DNA from: Hymenolepis diminuta
Lineage: Eukaryota; Platyhelminthes; Cestoda; Cyclophyllidea; Hymenolepididae
Reading direction: 5' to 3'
Length of the DNA: 64,000 bases
Assembly: GCA_900708905.1 (NCBI GenBank)
Contig: CAADRB010000059.1
Coordinates: 619,104-683,103 of the forward strand
Both the position numbers and the translations under genes were made by a program. Shown here piece by piece: positions 13,001 to 24,907 of this stretch (within the stretch, counting starts at the first letter, position 1; each line of letters starts with the position of its first letter). The notes under the pieces are model-generated. The model searched no databases. It saw nothing but the letters and a program-made list of their open reading frames with translations, and was not told the DNA's origin.

Positions 13001-16000
13001 AGTCATACCAAACCTTAGTGAGCGCTTGGCGCTCTCACAGTGGCGGCCCAGATTATACTACTTCATCAAAGGGTGGATTAAATCCCTGTTACAAAGAACA
13101 GATATTGTCATGGCAACGCGTTGCGGCAATAAGGTTCCGACTAGTCGTGCGAAATCGATAGTTGAGTTACTACAGCGAAAGAGGATAAGCATAAGAGAAT
13201 ACAAGAGTAGAATAAAATTGCGCGCAAAAATCTCAACAAAGAAAAAGGGCCACAGTCAATGAGAGGACGGCGAGCCAGCACGACTTACCAGTAACCGAGA
13301 GAGAACACCTCCGGTTCGATTAGAGGAATGCGGATCCGATGGGAATCCTACTCTTTGACCGGAGTCTGTAGATTCTACCTCTAAATCTCCTGAGGCTTCA
13401 AGATTTTGCCCCTCCATCTGTGGAGCTAAATCTCCTCCACCGGACACCTTGGAGGCTTCTGTAGAAGGAAAAGGGAGAGTGTGGACGATGGCTTCAGCTA
13501 GCCGGGTGTTTTGACTCAGGAGAGGGTTTGTGGTTCCGCAGAGAAACCCACGAACACGACGACCACCGATAGCCAGGGGATCGGGGGTGGTGTCACCTTT
13601 GGAGGGTGGTCGAAATTCCAGAAGCATGTCCAGGGCATGGAGAGGAACGTAGGGAAGGAATAGGTAGGACTGAAATATTTAAAAGGATGGTATATGTAAA
13701 TCCACTTTAAAGTTTAATTTCTTATAACAATATTATTACAAAATCAGGAAGGCCGAGAGATATTTAACCTTAACATACAAATATAAACTATATATAAGCT
13801 ATTAAAGTACTTCTGGGGGTCTATTTAGAATATATTTTACGGTCCCTTATTTTAATCTGATCTAAAAATCAGAACTGTGTTTCTTAAGAGCACCACTGTG
13901 CTATTATCAAAAAACACTTCAAACAGATTGCATAGAGAAAGATTAAAGAGGAGCAAATTTTACACTTTTACCCGCCAAAGGCAAAAATTAAATACTGGTA
14001 CCGATAATGAGAAGATGTGCAGCTGATCTCTAATCGGCAAACATTCTCTCACCACCTGCATTTCATTCTGTGCATTATATTGGGTTCATTGGCTGACCTC
14101 AATCCAAATCGGCTATTTGTTAATATTGCTCTGTGATTACACCCAAAACACAATCTCATCCGTGATTTAACCTAAAAGTTTCTCTCCAGTCTTGGAAATT
14201 TGCTCAAATTGAGGCTGATAATTAGGTGGTTCTTTAATGGGTGTTTAACCATTCCACCTTAATACTATGGAAATCTCAGTTACCAAGAGGAAGTGCTAAG
14301 CGTGTACTGCGAGATTTTTGGTGCTTGAGCAAACCAGTCGACTCTAATTACTTGTACATTACCGTCTTTCGGTCAAACTTTTCCACCAAATGGCTTGCTA
14401 TACTGGAAAAAAATAGGTAAAAAGAGTAGATTGGCCAGCCGAATTGCAAAATACTGCCAACTATGTCCAGCTACTACTAAACATACGACAGACAATTTAT
14501 CTGCCAATCGACAATTGCTGCCTTAAGCACCCTGCGATGGACTCAAAGCTGTTTTATATGTAAAATTGAATTTACCATTAGCAGAATCTTGCGAAATCCT
14601 GCCGGAAGTTTTGGGGGATCGAAAATACATCTAAATTTCTCAGTCATGTGCGACATCTAACACATCTCTTGAGGGAGGTTACTGAAAATAATTTTTTACT
14701 AGAAATTTCTCATTCAATTCAATCATTTCTGGCTGACAAGTCAAATAATTTTATTGATTTAACCGATCAATCAAGGATCGAGCTCACCTCCAACACGTTC
14801 TACCTGCATAACCAATTATTCGTCGACATCTCTCTTTATCAATGGCATTTGAATCTTGCATACAACTTCTCACAAATTCATTTTTAAGAGAAGAGCAGCT
14901 GTAGACTAACATTTTGTATACCAAACTTCACAAAGGAATGGCAACCATCGAAAAACAAAGCTATTCAGTTAATTCTGACTCATTTTAAAGAAATATTAAA
15001 ATAGATTGAAGATTTTGTACATACATGAAAAAATGCTATTGATTACTTCATACACACAACACTATCCTTCTCCAGCTCTTGAGGAAGAATTCAAAAGTCT
15101 ATAATAGCGCCTAGCAAGAGAAAGGGTTCTCCATTACTGCTTTAATAAAATTTGAGTTTCAAGACTTGAGATTCGTCGTCCTACCCGAGAGAATAGAGCC
15201 AAAGGAAGGCCCCAATCATCAGTTGGGAGGGCGCAATCGAACACGGAACCATCAGTAAGCGGTGGTAGAGCGGAGTAGACGTCATGAGGAGCTGCATTTG
15301 ATGACGGTGCTTGAGAGGGTGCGGTAGACCCTGATTGATGAACAGAGAAATTTGAATTTGGAGGTTGTTCAATGGTGGCGGAGGTAGTAGAGGTGGAATT
15401 AATTGGAGATGGCCGAGAACCCAACACAGAGGAGGCTGTTTTTGTGACGTTTGACCAAAGACTGGTGGCTCCAGTTCGAAGAGCACCAGCTCGAGACTGA
15501 GCTGTAATAATTGCACATTGATATTAAGTGGTGCAAAATAATATGTATAAAACATGAGGCCAGTGAACCCTCAGTGGATGCGTTATTGATGGTCATTTAA
15601 TTTCGAATTCCTTTCGTCTTCTCTTCTTCCCAGTTAGATAATACAACGGAAGGCAGAAGTGATAAAACGAACTTGTATTTAGCACCGGAAGTCTGCGAAT
15701 GGCCGACTTTTGTCAATTTCAGAACAATCAGAAGTTAAACGTCAATTGCGAAACGTAAAGTTGCAGCAAAAGTTAAACTAATATTATTTTCACTGTTTTA
15801 TTAAAATGACACTTAGTAATTTGCATAACAATAATCCAGAGTGAGAACTTCACATTGGAAAGGTGCCTATGCCCTCCCTCATAATTAAATATGTTATCTT
15901 GGAAGATAGTGCTATTGCAATCTATTGCAACTGAAAAAATTTGAAATGATATATTCCATTGAAACTCACCAAAATCGATTGGAGTTGTCGAATTTCCTTC

Positions 16001-19000
16001 ACCCTAAAATTAGAAAAATAATAAATTCACAAAGTAATTCATTCCATTCTGCCTTCCTCCTTCCAGTGATTAACTTCACCAACATTATTGATTCACAGTC
16101 GGCACAGACATTGTCAATCGAGGCAAATCGAGGTAAATAAACGCATCTGATAAATAAATCATGACTACGTTGCTATCGCTTCTGGCTCAGTGCCAAATCA
16201 AAATTTTCCACTTATTTACTAACTAGATATATTGAAAAAGCACGAAGATACTATTTATCACTTGATACGTTATTTAAAATGAAAATAACCATGTCTAAAT
16301 TTTGTGGTTCAAATACACGAGGGAATTCGGAAAACATTGTGGCAAAGCAGATAAAACCATTACTGAACTCACAAAATGTATGTCATAACATTTTACTTTG
16401 ATTCATAATACTTATAGCCCGAATTTAAGTAAATTAAAAAAGTGCCAGAAACGTACGGTGAACTCCTCATTACTCTCCTGGACAATTGGAACGTCAGCAC
16501 TAGCATTCGTTGAACCATCATCGAAGACACTAGATCGTGACAGAGTCGCCAGTGGCCAACAGGCTCTCTCGCCAACCCAAGTATCATCAACCAAGGCACA
16601 AGTGGACAGACCACCGTTCAGCATTCCTACAAAAATGAATATGATAGATGTTGACCTTATTTCCAACACCATGAGCTTCGGTAGGGGGGGTGGGAGAATC
16701 GAACCTGGAATAAGACTAATAAGAGTGAGAAGCCAAGTGGACATGCAGTGGACGGCAGTCTCGCAGGCGAAGAGAACTCTGCGTTCGAGTAGGAGAATTT
16801 TTAGGATAACCAGGGCTTCACGTTGGTAGACTCTAACAAAGGATACTGCACTAAGACCTTGCAGTAGGACATCTAAAAAAGCCGAACAAAGTGTGGTGAT
16901 ATGTGATACCAAAGAGTAATGATGTATCACTCGTCATATTTGTGTTGGTTTCTCGAACTAATAAGAATTTTGTACCCTGTTTTACATTTAGCACATTAAA
17001 TTATGTCTTAGAAACTGTCCATTGTTTATGAGTCTGTTAAAACTGTGTGAAACTGGCTCCCTTGGTCACAGGCCTTTTAGTACCTTGCGTAAATAGAAGT
17101 GTTCAGGCAATCCCACACTTGACTTTGTGGTGCAGTGTGACCGAGAGTTTAGCAGCAGGTTTTACGGCTAGTAGTTCAATACTGGGCAGCATCTTAAAAA
17201 CAGTAAAAAGCTCTAAGTTTTGTGCCGCGACAGTGATTTGCCCTAATCGACATTGAGTTTAGAGGTGCTTTGCAATCTTACCTTTAACAACTAAGATTCC
17301 ATTTTGTCATAAACAGTCCCGTGTACTGGCAGTTGTTGCATTGGAAGTCTAGTAAAATTGCGTGAAAACACTTTGATCTCAGCTATCATCCACTATTGTA
17401 CTTGGGGGATAGACATCTATTTGGGAATTCAGAACTGACAGTTACGTGCTCCAGGGACTTTAACTACCCCAGGATTTCGATTAGCAATTTAATATTGCGG
17501 AAAAGTATTAAATAGTGAAGACAGTCTAGTAACAGATGTGCATAGTGGAAATCTAAAAGCAAGTCCAGTGACAACCTGGCTATGCTGTTTTTTAAGCATC
17601 CAACAAAAATCTCAAACCGAAGAAATTCAGTAGAAAACGTATAGACGTTGAGAAGAAGTCGAAAATACGGAAAAATTCAAAATCCACAAGCTTCTCCATA
17701 AAAAACCTCGATGTCCTCCACTATCGTGTTAAAGATCAATCAACAAATAATGCAACAAAGGCGAATCTCGAGAAAAGGGTAATATTAGCTAAAACTGCAA
17801 ATGAAGTACACTGACTTGTTTTCCTTTCTTCTCGTAATTCATTTAATGGAAAAAAATAATCGCATAGGAATCAACAATTAAGATTAGAAAATTAATGCTT
17901 GGCCGTTGTACCCCTGACATGTTTACGAGGTAGTATAATGACTGGGAATGTGACACAAATACCTGTATTAAGTTAGAAAAAGTAGACCTTCATTTGCTAT
18001 TTGGTAAATTAAGTGTACTGCAAGGCTATTATGCACTTAACATCATAAAACATCGTTTTCATACCCCTTTGCATAAAAGTAATCAAGGTATATCATTATT
18101 GACTAGGCGGTTAAATTGAAGGAAGAGCACTTTTGGGTAAACTTAATGCCCAAAAAAGCTGAGGAAAAAGCAATGCTGAGGAAAAGCATCCTGTGTAAAA
18201 CCACATGCACAAAATAGGGAAAACTGATAATATTCTTATCCTAATATTCACCTGCAGAAAAAAAACAGTGCGGTTGAAGTGATTGAAGAATTGTACTTCA
18301 GTATAATGAGTATCAAGATTGAAAAGTAGACATTTGGAAGAAAATTCACAGAACAAACTTAGTCAAAAAGAACATTTGATAGACATTCCCATCAGACTTC
18401 TCAGTATATACCTTGAAAGTCTTATTACGCAACCTACTTAATTCACCCGAAAGTTAACGCAATAATAACATAAATCAAATGGCACTAAAGCAGCACATAA
18501 AGGATGAAAAGTGCACAATGACAAGAAAACTAAAAAATTCATGAAAATCCATTCAAAAAATTAGGCTATTGATGTAATTTCATCGAATTGTTAATAGGAA
18601 GAATAGCTCACCTTCAAATGATGAGGATCGAACGATCCTGTTCACAGCCACTTGAATGTCCTCAAATCCCTTACGCAGTATTTCATAGCCCTCCTCACAT
18701 GATGACGCCGAAATAAAATCATCTGTGACGTCATCAAGTAAACGACATACAGCCCCGAAAAGAGCCTAAATTCGACGAGAACAGTAATCAAACATCGGTG
18801 CTTACATGGAAGTATTCAGATGAAAGTTAACTTACAGCTGGGGACAAGAAAACAACACTCTTCTGTACAGAATTCCGGGTAAGATCAGGAGTTAGATTAG
18901 AAAAATTCTATAACAAATCAAATGATATGCAAAACTTCCGAACTTGTAAGAAAAATGTTTTAAATTGATTCGCTTACTCTGGCATCAACCTGTCGAAAGC

Positions 19001-19269
19001 ATGCTACACCAAACAAAGTGGTAGGTTTTTGTTCCAGAGATGGGGCGGTAAAGAAAATATAGTCTAAATGAAAAGAGAATGCGCTTCGTGGAAAAAGATT
19101 AAACGAACAAACCCTTGTCAAAGTTGTGAGCACCATCTGGGAGGGCAATAGGAGGAATGAAATTCCAGGCAGGTGGGAGGTCTAAACCGGTTTCGAGTTC
19201 GGGGTAGACGTACTCTACAGAGGTGCCCTTCTTGTGATGGAAACCAACAACTAGAACATAACTGCTCAT
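7037..19269 (-). CDS. AVL9: AVL9 homologue, DENN-family secretory protein
   Basis: Fifteen coding exons, high to low: 19269-19113, 19063-18978, 18907-18836, 18765-18612, 16857-16705, 16626-16457, 16003-15970, 15501-15185, 13669-13289, 12312-12045, 11624-11544, 11144-10900, 8009-7891, 7547-7486, 7071-7037. Phase is kept at every junction, giving 777 residues (human AVL9 is about 650). AVL9 proteins act in late secretory traffic and cell migration; the fold is DENN-like. Visible landmarks: VVGFHHKKG near residues 7-15, ALPDGAHN at 42-49, the helix LVILKILLLERRVLF at about 172-186, SLIPGM near 203-208, DDWGLPLALF near 370, WIRDQFSVYI in exon 11 and THNFLVWRS in exon 12. The DENN core is conserved; the linkers in exons 8 and 9 are Ser/Pro-rich and longer than in vertebrates. 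Exon 7 is only 34 nt. The exon 10 donor (GTTCGT) and the short terminal exon 15 are the weakest calls. A mariner sits in intron 12 and a SINE in intron 9. Confidence 0.88.
7640..7715 (-). repeat. tRNA-like fragment, possible SINE head
   Basis: On the minus strand this reads TTGGCAGCATAGTGCTCTTAG followed shortly by TCGCGATCCC, an order resembling a pol III A box and a weak B box. A similar TGC(G)CTCTTAG...CTCG stretch occurs on the minus strand near 47205-47240. It does not fold into a credible full tRNA by eye. It lies downstream of exon 13, inside the AVL9 gene body. Confidence 0.2.
8140..8690. repeat. Two diverged copies of a ~170-bp unit
   Basis: Segments about 8145-8310 and 8515-8690 align in the same direction. 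Both contain a T-rich stretch, then TTTTGAG(G/A)...GTTAGA, a TG-rich stretch, GAAACATGCA(G/A)AA and a C-rich tail with CCTCCC. The match is clearly imperfect, so the duplication is old. They lie in the AVL9 intron between exons 12 and 13, left of the mariner. Confidence 0.35.
9010..10166 (+). mobile_element. mariner-like DNA transposon, copy 1, decayed
   Basis: The copy keeps the start of a transposase reading frame (9093-9299), including a helix-turn-helix-like segment with LEIATSLKVTTSLLSK. The middle has stops and frameshifts. The end (9848-10113) shows the hallmark order VFQQDS-like, then HHHVTPN, then PPNSPDPNP (usually PPNSPDLNP in mariners), then VEKEVNKH. The catalytic region has stops, so it cannot encode active enzyme. 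A (TTG)n run lies at about 9705-9722. The limits are where similarity to the second copy (27466-28365) ends; no clear terminal inverted repeat or TA duplication was seen. It lies in AVL9 intron 12, antisense to the gene. Confidence 0.85.
12830..12928 (-). repeat. SINE copy in AVL9 intron 9
   Basis: The reverse complement reads GACCAACGTGCACATCTG..., then CCGGGTCAGTGCTCAT, then a tail with GAATGGACAAATTCCCCTGGTTAA. This follows the layout of copies at 35825-35940, 57365-57480 and 59310-59415: a C/T-AACGTGCACGTCTG head, a B-box-like middle and a GAATGG...GGTTAA tail. It has the same orientation as AVL9. Confidence 0.5.
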
Positions 19270-19290
19270 AGCATTGGAACCTAAACCATA
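19267..19290 (-). promoter_or_regulatory. 3' splice site just before the AVL9 start
   Basis: Eleven bases upstream of the AVL9 start codon the minus strand reads TATGGTTTAG followed by GTTCCAATGCTATGAGC. The TAG is a good acceptor, so the mRNA body probably begins at 19280. It would be joined either to an upstream untranslated exon or to a trans-spliced leader, which flatworms use. The leader itself is not in the window. A three-codon upstream frame (ATG CTA TGA) overlaps the real start ATG by one base. Confidence 0.45.
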
Positions 19291-19308
19291 ATTATATTTT
19301 GCAATCAT

Positions 19309-22300
19309 TGAAATTTAACAAATTAAAGTTAATCAGTTATAAAAATATATGCTCTAAGTTGCATATACCAGCGAAAATTTTCAATAAAATCCATATTCAT
19401 TAACGCTATAAGTGTTAAAATACCTTAATAAAAATTCACACCTGATAGCATTTTCATAAATATGACTAAATTACAATATCAGATTTAACTACAATCACTT
19501 GCTATTATGTAACAAGAATTTTAAATGAAAAAGTTTGAATAAAATTGTCCATCGCATTAAATCATGGAATCCTTGATTAAAATATAGTGATTTATTTAAC
19601 AAAATAAAAAAAAACATTATCAACAAATTTTCTGCATACTCGTGAACTTGAATCTTGAGATTACTGCCTCAACCGTTAAAACTAAGAAATTGATCTGAAA
19701 TTATTTTTTCGTATCTGAAGCATCTGATTGCAAACCATTATTAATTTTTATATAAAATGTGCAAATTTACAAAAATATTAAATTCATTTTATTTTACAAA
19801 CTCTTGAAATTTTTAGAATTAGGTAAATTTTGAAAATAAAAATTTCTTATTACTATGGACCTCAATGTAATGTAATTTAATCATGTTCTTGGCTAATAGT
19901 TGCTATTCTAATTGGTCTTGGCAATACTTTCGATTTGAAGTTAGTGAAAGGCAATTATCTTACAGTAATTAATTTGGCCATCTGTGTCTCTGAATGCACA
20001 CAAATGCTCATTGATTTCGCCACCTCTGGCTTGTCAGATATGCATATCGATCAATGTGCAACTATCGTGGATCATCTGTTACCATATTTTTATTTAGATT
20101 AAATTGCTTCATATCTCCGTTCTGCCGAATTTTTATGATTGTCAGGAGTTTGCATAATTATCGTTTTCGTCAGAATTTTGATAGCGTATCTTTCCATACA
20201 TTTCCTCTTCTTGCTGACCAAGCTGTAACACAAACGTTTAAAAACTTCGTTCATGTTTCTTGAGTCAATGATGTAATGTTCATTGAAAATTGTACAATAT
20301 GAAGAAAATACTAAAAGTTATAGTACTATTAAATGAAATAGTAGGTTTTACTGCTAAAGTAGTCAGAAGCTTTTTCTATCATTTCTATAGGCATTTTGAT
20401 GAAATTAAGCTTAATAGCCTACCATGTTTTAGTATGAACCTCCATTTACATATTGGTTATTACGAATTCATAAATTTGTTTTATTTTAACTTTTATGTAA
20501 CATTTTCCTTCGTGCATTGAATTTGTTAGTCTTTTATTTTTTGTTATTGGTATAAGGTATTCAGCCAATTAGTTGTCGATATAGGAGAAACTATTCATGT
20601 TTTGGGAAAGAGAATCAAATCTTCAACAATGATTAATATCGTATCAGGGTTAATATTAACCCTAGCAATAACCTAAAATTTGAAACAATAAATTTAGCGA
20701 TGTATCTAACATCTTTCATCAAGTTATTTATCTACCCGAAGACTAAACAGTAAGTGAACAAACTTTAAAATATTTTGTCCGAAATCTCATAATTAATCAC
20801 TTCTTTTAATAAATGCCCTAAAAATGCTGACATTATCTTCCTTTTAAGAACTAGATTTTATTAAAAGCACAACAGCAGCTGAATTTGATACGTATTTATG
20901 TAGATTTTGATGGCATTGGCATCTCAATTGGAAGAAATTGTATTATTCTAAATTCGCGGAATGTACGAATTCCTGAGGTTGATAGAATGTAAATACGGAC
21001 CGAACTAAATGAAACAGTTTTTTTACATGGAAAATCAGGCGGCGTTGACAAGTATATGGGTATGAATAAGGACTAGGCACTTGACCAACACTTGTTTTAC
21101 GTCCGCTCATGAGACCAATAGGAGCTGAATAAAATTGATTAATTTAATTTTGTGAGTTAAAAACAGCGAATAAACGCCAACGAATTTGAATGAATGGAGA
21201 CGTTTCTCCCGGTATATGATGTGACCAATTGATCAATTAGTAAATCAAATTCGTCACCTGAAGTAGCTGACAGGTATATCTCAACGAATCCGCTTCGTAT
21301 ATATTTTGAAATTCTCACCACTATTCTCGCCCTATTTCTTCGCAATCCCTACCATTTTCGTAAAAATATTAATTTTCTTATACCACAATAGAATAGAAAT
21401 TTATTATGCGTACAGAATTTCGATTAACTTAAATGTGTCTTCATATGAACCATTATCATAATGCGTTTTTTTCCACTTTTCTTGTAGCTGTTTTCCAAGG
21501 CTAATGTGATTCACTGCAATTCTGACCGTCTTGACTTTCTCCGAAAAAGGATTAATGTTTCTTTCGTGTGAAGTGCCTTCATCGAGCGTTTACAGGTCCA
21601 GTTCTCTTTTTGATTACAACTAAGGCTGAAATCGGAAGTTTCTCAGATGGAAATAATTCGTAGAAGTTTTTATAACAATAAAAGTACTTGAAGAAGTACG
21701 CTTTTCTAATTTGTTTTCAAATTGTTGATATCAAATTTGTGTACGAACGATCTTTGAAATATTCATAAAATATACAAAGTGTGTACAAAAGATAATCAGA
21801 TAAAAAATTTTACATTTAGATAAATAACAGTCTGATTAGCTAAGTGAAACTGTGATTCGTCTCAAGGTCAAACTTGGATCATCAGTAGTTATGGTACCAA
21901 GAAATTGGGTTGAAGTGGAGATAATAGAACTTAATAGAAGTAAATAAGTGAAGAAACTTTATGATCACCTAGTTAACCAACAAAGGGGAATGTTGACGCG
22001 AATAACGTCGGAAGGGTTGAACCAACCACGAGTTAATTTAAAAAAAAGGGGAATCGAGTCACATGCTCATTCGCTGTCCCAGCCTTGTGTACGTATTCAA
22101 CCCTGACATGCCCAATATTCGTCTTTCACTATAATTTATTGGTCTAAATTCATCTTCTGTTTGATATTAAAAATTACACCTACACCTTATGCTGTTCTAA
22201 AACCTTCCCTGACCGCAATCGCGTCGTTATTATGTGGTGGTAATAGTACATCGAGCTTATATAAACAATACCGCGATCGATATCTCAATGTATTATAAGT

Positions 22301-22970
22301 AGAATGTTGGCACAATTTATTAACTGCCGCACTATTATCCACATTCTGACTTCTTACTGATGTAAGTGACCGGAGATGAACAAGGTGGACTTACCACTTA
22401 TTCATTCTAATCCATTCTAATATTAAATGCAAAATCGTTCATATATGCTCTGATATTTACAATAAATTGCCTCAACTCTTCATTACAAATGAGGGAATAA
22501 ATTGTCCTAACCGCGTTGACTCAACTCGAGGTCGAAAAGATGGACTATTTACACCTCACAGACAATTTCCACATCGTACATTTTAATTATTTTTGACATG
22601 CTGTGACTTGACCCGGCGATCGGTCACATAGAAAGTCTTTCATAAGAAAGACAAATCGCTATAGCTAGATAAATAAGTTCTTAACCATCACCTCTTATTC
22701 GGCTGTGTATGAGTCAACCGTAGTCGCAACACCACCTACTGGATGTCTGCTTGACATGTTATTGTTAATAATTAATATTAGCGTTAAAATTATTTATAAA
22801 GTCATTGAAGGAAAGCAGTTTTCATTGCTTTCGTTGATGAAGTTTTGAAACCCTCTGAAGAAATTTTCTCGTTAGTGTTATAACTAAGAAGACTGGAAAT
22901 CTCAGCAGCAATCTAGAAGACTCAGTGATATGCCAGGTTAGCACAGAAGCCAATAACTCGAAGCAGAATG
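19309..22970. other. Intergenic, AT-rich, no recognised gene
   Basis: Upstream flank of AVL9, very AT-rich between about 19300 and 20900. Open frames are short, hydrophobic or low-complexity, with no family signature. No structured RNA was recognised. The AVL9 promoter should lie here, but no clear TATA or CCAAT cluster stands out. Confidence 0.5.
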
Positions 22971-22973
22971 TAA

Positions 22974-23155
22974 GGTGCGCCATGGTAGACAGGAGTGTAT
23001 TCACGAAACTCCATCTCAATCAATAATTATCAAGTATCTTTTTTCAGTGAGGAAATAAAGAAAGAAATTACATTTTTATGTATAGAAGGAATATTGTGAG
23101 AGGGGAAGAATACAAATTTTTCCTTCCAGCAGTTAATAAGCCCAAAAATTCTCAC
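22974..23155 (+). repeat. Dispersed repeat, copy 1 of 2
   Basis: Matches 31560-31760 in the same direction. Shared stretches include TATTCACGAAACTCC, AATTATCAAGT, AAAGAAAGAAAT(T/A)ACATTTTTAT and the G-rich block after ATATTG. Copy 2 has a roughly 18-26 base insertion after CTCCCAAT. No coding potential is shared between the copies. The class is unknown. Confidence 0.55.
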
Positions 23156-24599
23156 ATTATCGGAATTGTAGGTGTTACGTCAAGGTTGCAACGATGGAGA
23201 GTTAATAAACGTCTTCGTGGTTTTTCCGTTTAAAGAAGATGAATACAAGATAGTGAGATTTTTTAGCATTCCAGTGGGGAGCTTAGAAATGTGGTTCGTG
23301 TCTCGCAGCTATTTGAATTCTCTACTACAATTCACACGACTAGACACTCTGACGCATGAGGGTCATAGCAGTATAGAATGAAAGAATTCGTAGTGAATGA
23401 GATGCGCAAACACTCATAATAAATAAGTAAATAAATCAAAATCAACCTCAGTACGAAGAAAATAAGAGAAAAAGAATGTTCTAGCACATTATGCGTTTTT
23501 ACCATTTTTCCCCTGATTGTAAATTTATTTCTTACATGGATTCCTCTGATTTTGTTTTAGGTTTGCTTGATCAACTGACGTCTTGGATGAACTTAAAACA
23601 AGCAATGGTGCAGCCATATGGACCGCTTAATTACGTGTTCAATTAAGTCATGAGACAATTTCCGGTTTCGGTGAATGCGATGGATGATGCTCTAAAATAT
23701 GTTCACAATCACAGCTTGAATTATTTATGCACATATCACTTAATGATAGTTCACAACGTGAACAAATTGAAGACCCAGAGAAAAATCAGGTTTCTAGCAG
23801 ACCCAAATGTAGGCTCTTTTTGTACTCAAAAATCAGTATCGGAATCTCTCACAACCGAGTTTTACCACCAACCAATGGAAATGCGGCAAACGATGCGACG
23901 AGAGAATAACATGGAGAGTTTTCTCTAGCCTCCTAATAGATACTTCTAGTATTTATCTATGCATTTTAACCCCTATATGGTCGTAAGTGTTGCAACGTTG
24001 ACCCCATACAGCATAATCAATTTGAGTCGTTTATCCTCCCCTCCTCCTTTAATTCACTTTCAATTTCAATCAAAATTGATTTCTTCCCGAATTTTACTCC
24101 ATTTTTATATTAAGTAAATTTCCAATATCCCAGCCAAGAAGAATGAGCACACAAGCTCTCGTTGTTACAGCAAACACTTATTACAGTTCAGCTCGAGTTA
24201 TGCGAAGTATGGCGTGATCCGTATTAGGTCACATAAACAAGGTCAGGGATACGCGTTATTTTCAATAATTATGGAAAAAGACATAAAAGAAATATTAAAT
24301 AATTATTCACAAATATATTTACTTCTAGACAATTACTCTTTGCAAAATTAAAAAGTTCTACGGGTTTTGATAGCGGGAAAGGTCAAAGCGGTCAAAGGAT
24401 AGCGAAGATGTTTCAGTATTAAGAATAGAGAACGGGCAGTAGACTTGGGAATCAAAGAAATATGGGGAAATCTGCTTCATTTTAACTCCAGAAACAACAG
24501 ATTATCGACATTCTCGGTTCTTTTATTGAGGCTGTAGCAATTTGAGTGGGGTTACAAGAGTTTTAGTACAGAACACCAAGACCTAATTAGACCAGAATG
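23156..24599. other. Intergenic, no recognised gene
   Basis: Short unrelated open frames only. A segment at about 24120-24195 is shared with 45085-45165, including ATATCCCA, AGAAGAA, and CTCTCGTTGTTACAGC against TTCTCGTTGTTATAGC. This is probably a fragment of an old retroelement. Confidence 0.4.
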
Positions 24600-24907
24600 T
24601 GTTAAACGAACCGCGATGGTTGGCGAAGAGTGTAAAAGAGAGATGATGGACAGAGCAGAGGAGAAGGAAGCGAAAGAGCCGATAATTGACAAGCATGTGG
24701 GTGCGTGTCCTCTCCCCTTCTCCCACCCCTTGGTGTGTGTATGGTGTAAAAGGCTTTACATAGTCTCATAGACGAGGGGTAGCATGAAAAGGTGGAATGG
24801 TTCCGGACATCGCTGCGGGAATGCCGAACCCTTGCAACGCTCATTCAAGGATCACTTAAATTGACAGTTGACAAACAGTGGTTGTCCACACGGTGCTTGG
24901 TGTTACA
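24600..24907. mobile_element. Possible solo LTR
   Basis: A 308-base block with LTR-like ends: TGTTAAACG at the left and TTACA at the right; read on the minus strand it starts TGTAACACC and ends TTTAACA. It is more GC-rich than its surroundings and has a TATA-poor, C/T-rich interior (minus strand). No target duplication and no second copy was seen, so this is weak. Confidence 0.25.

Noticed and set aside
12996..13262. 88-codon Lys/Arg-rich plus-strand frame
   Set aside because: It lies in an AVL9 intron next to exon 9, has no domain, and its basic composition follows from A-rich sequence.
18111..18356. Possible extra AVL9 exon between exons 4 and 5
   Set aside because: Exon 4 ends in phase 1 and exon 5 begins in the matching phase, with continuous AVL9 similarity across the join, so no exon is needed here.
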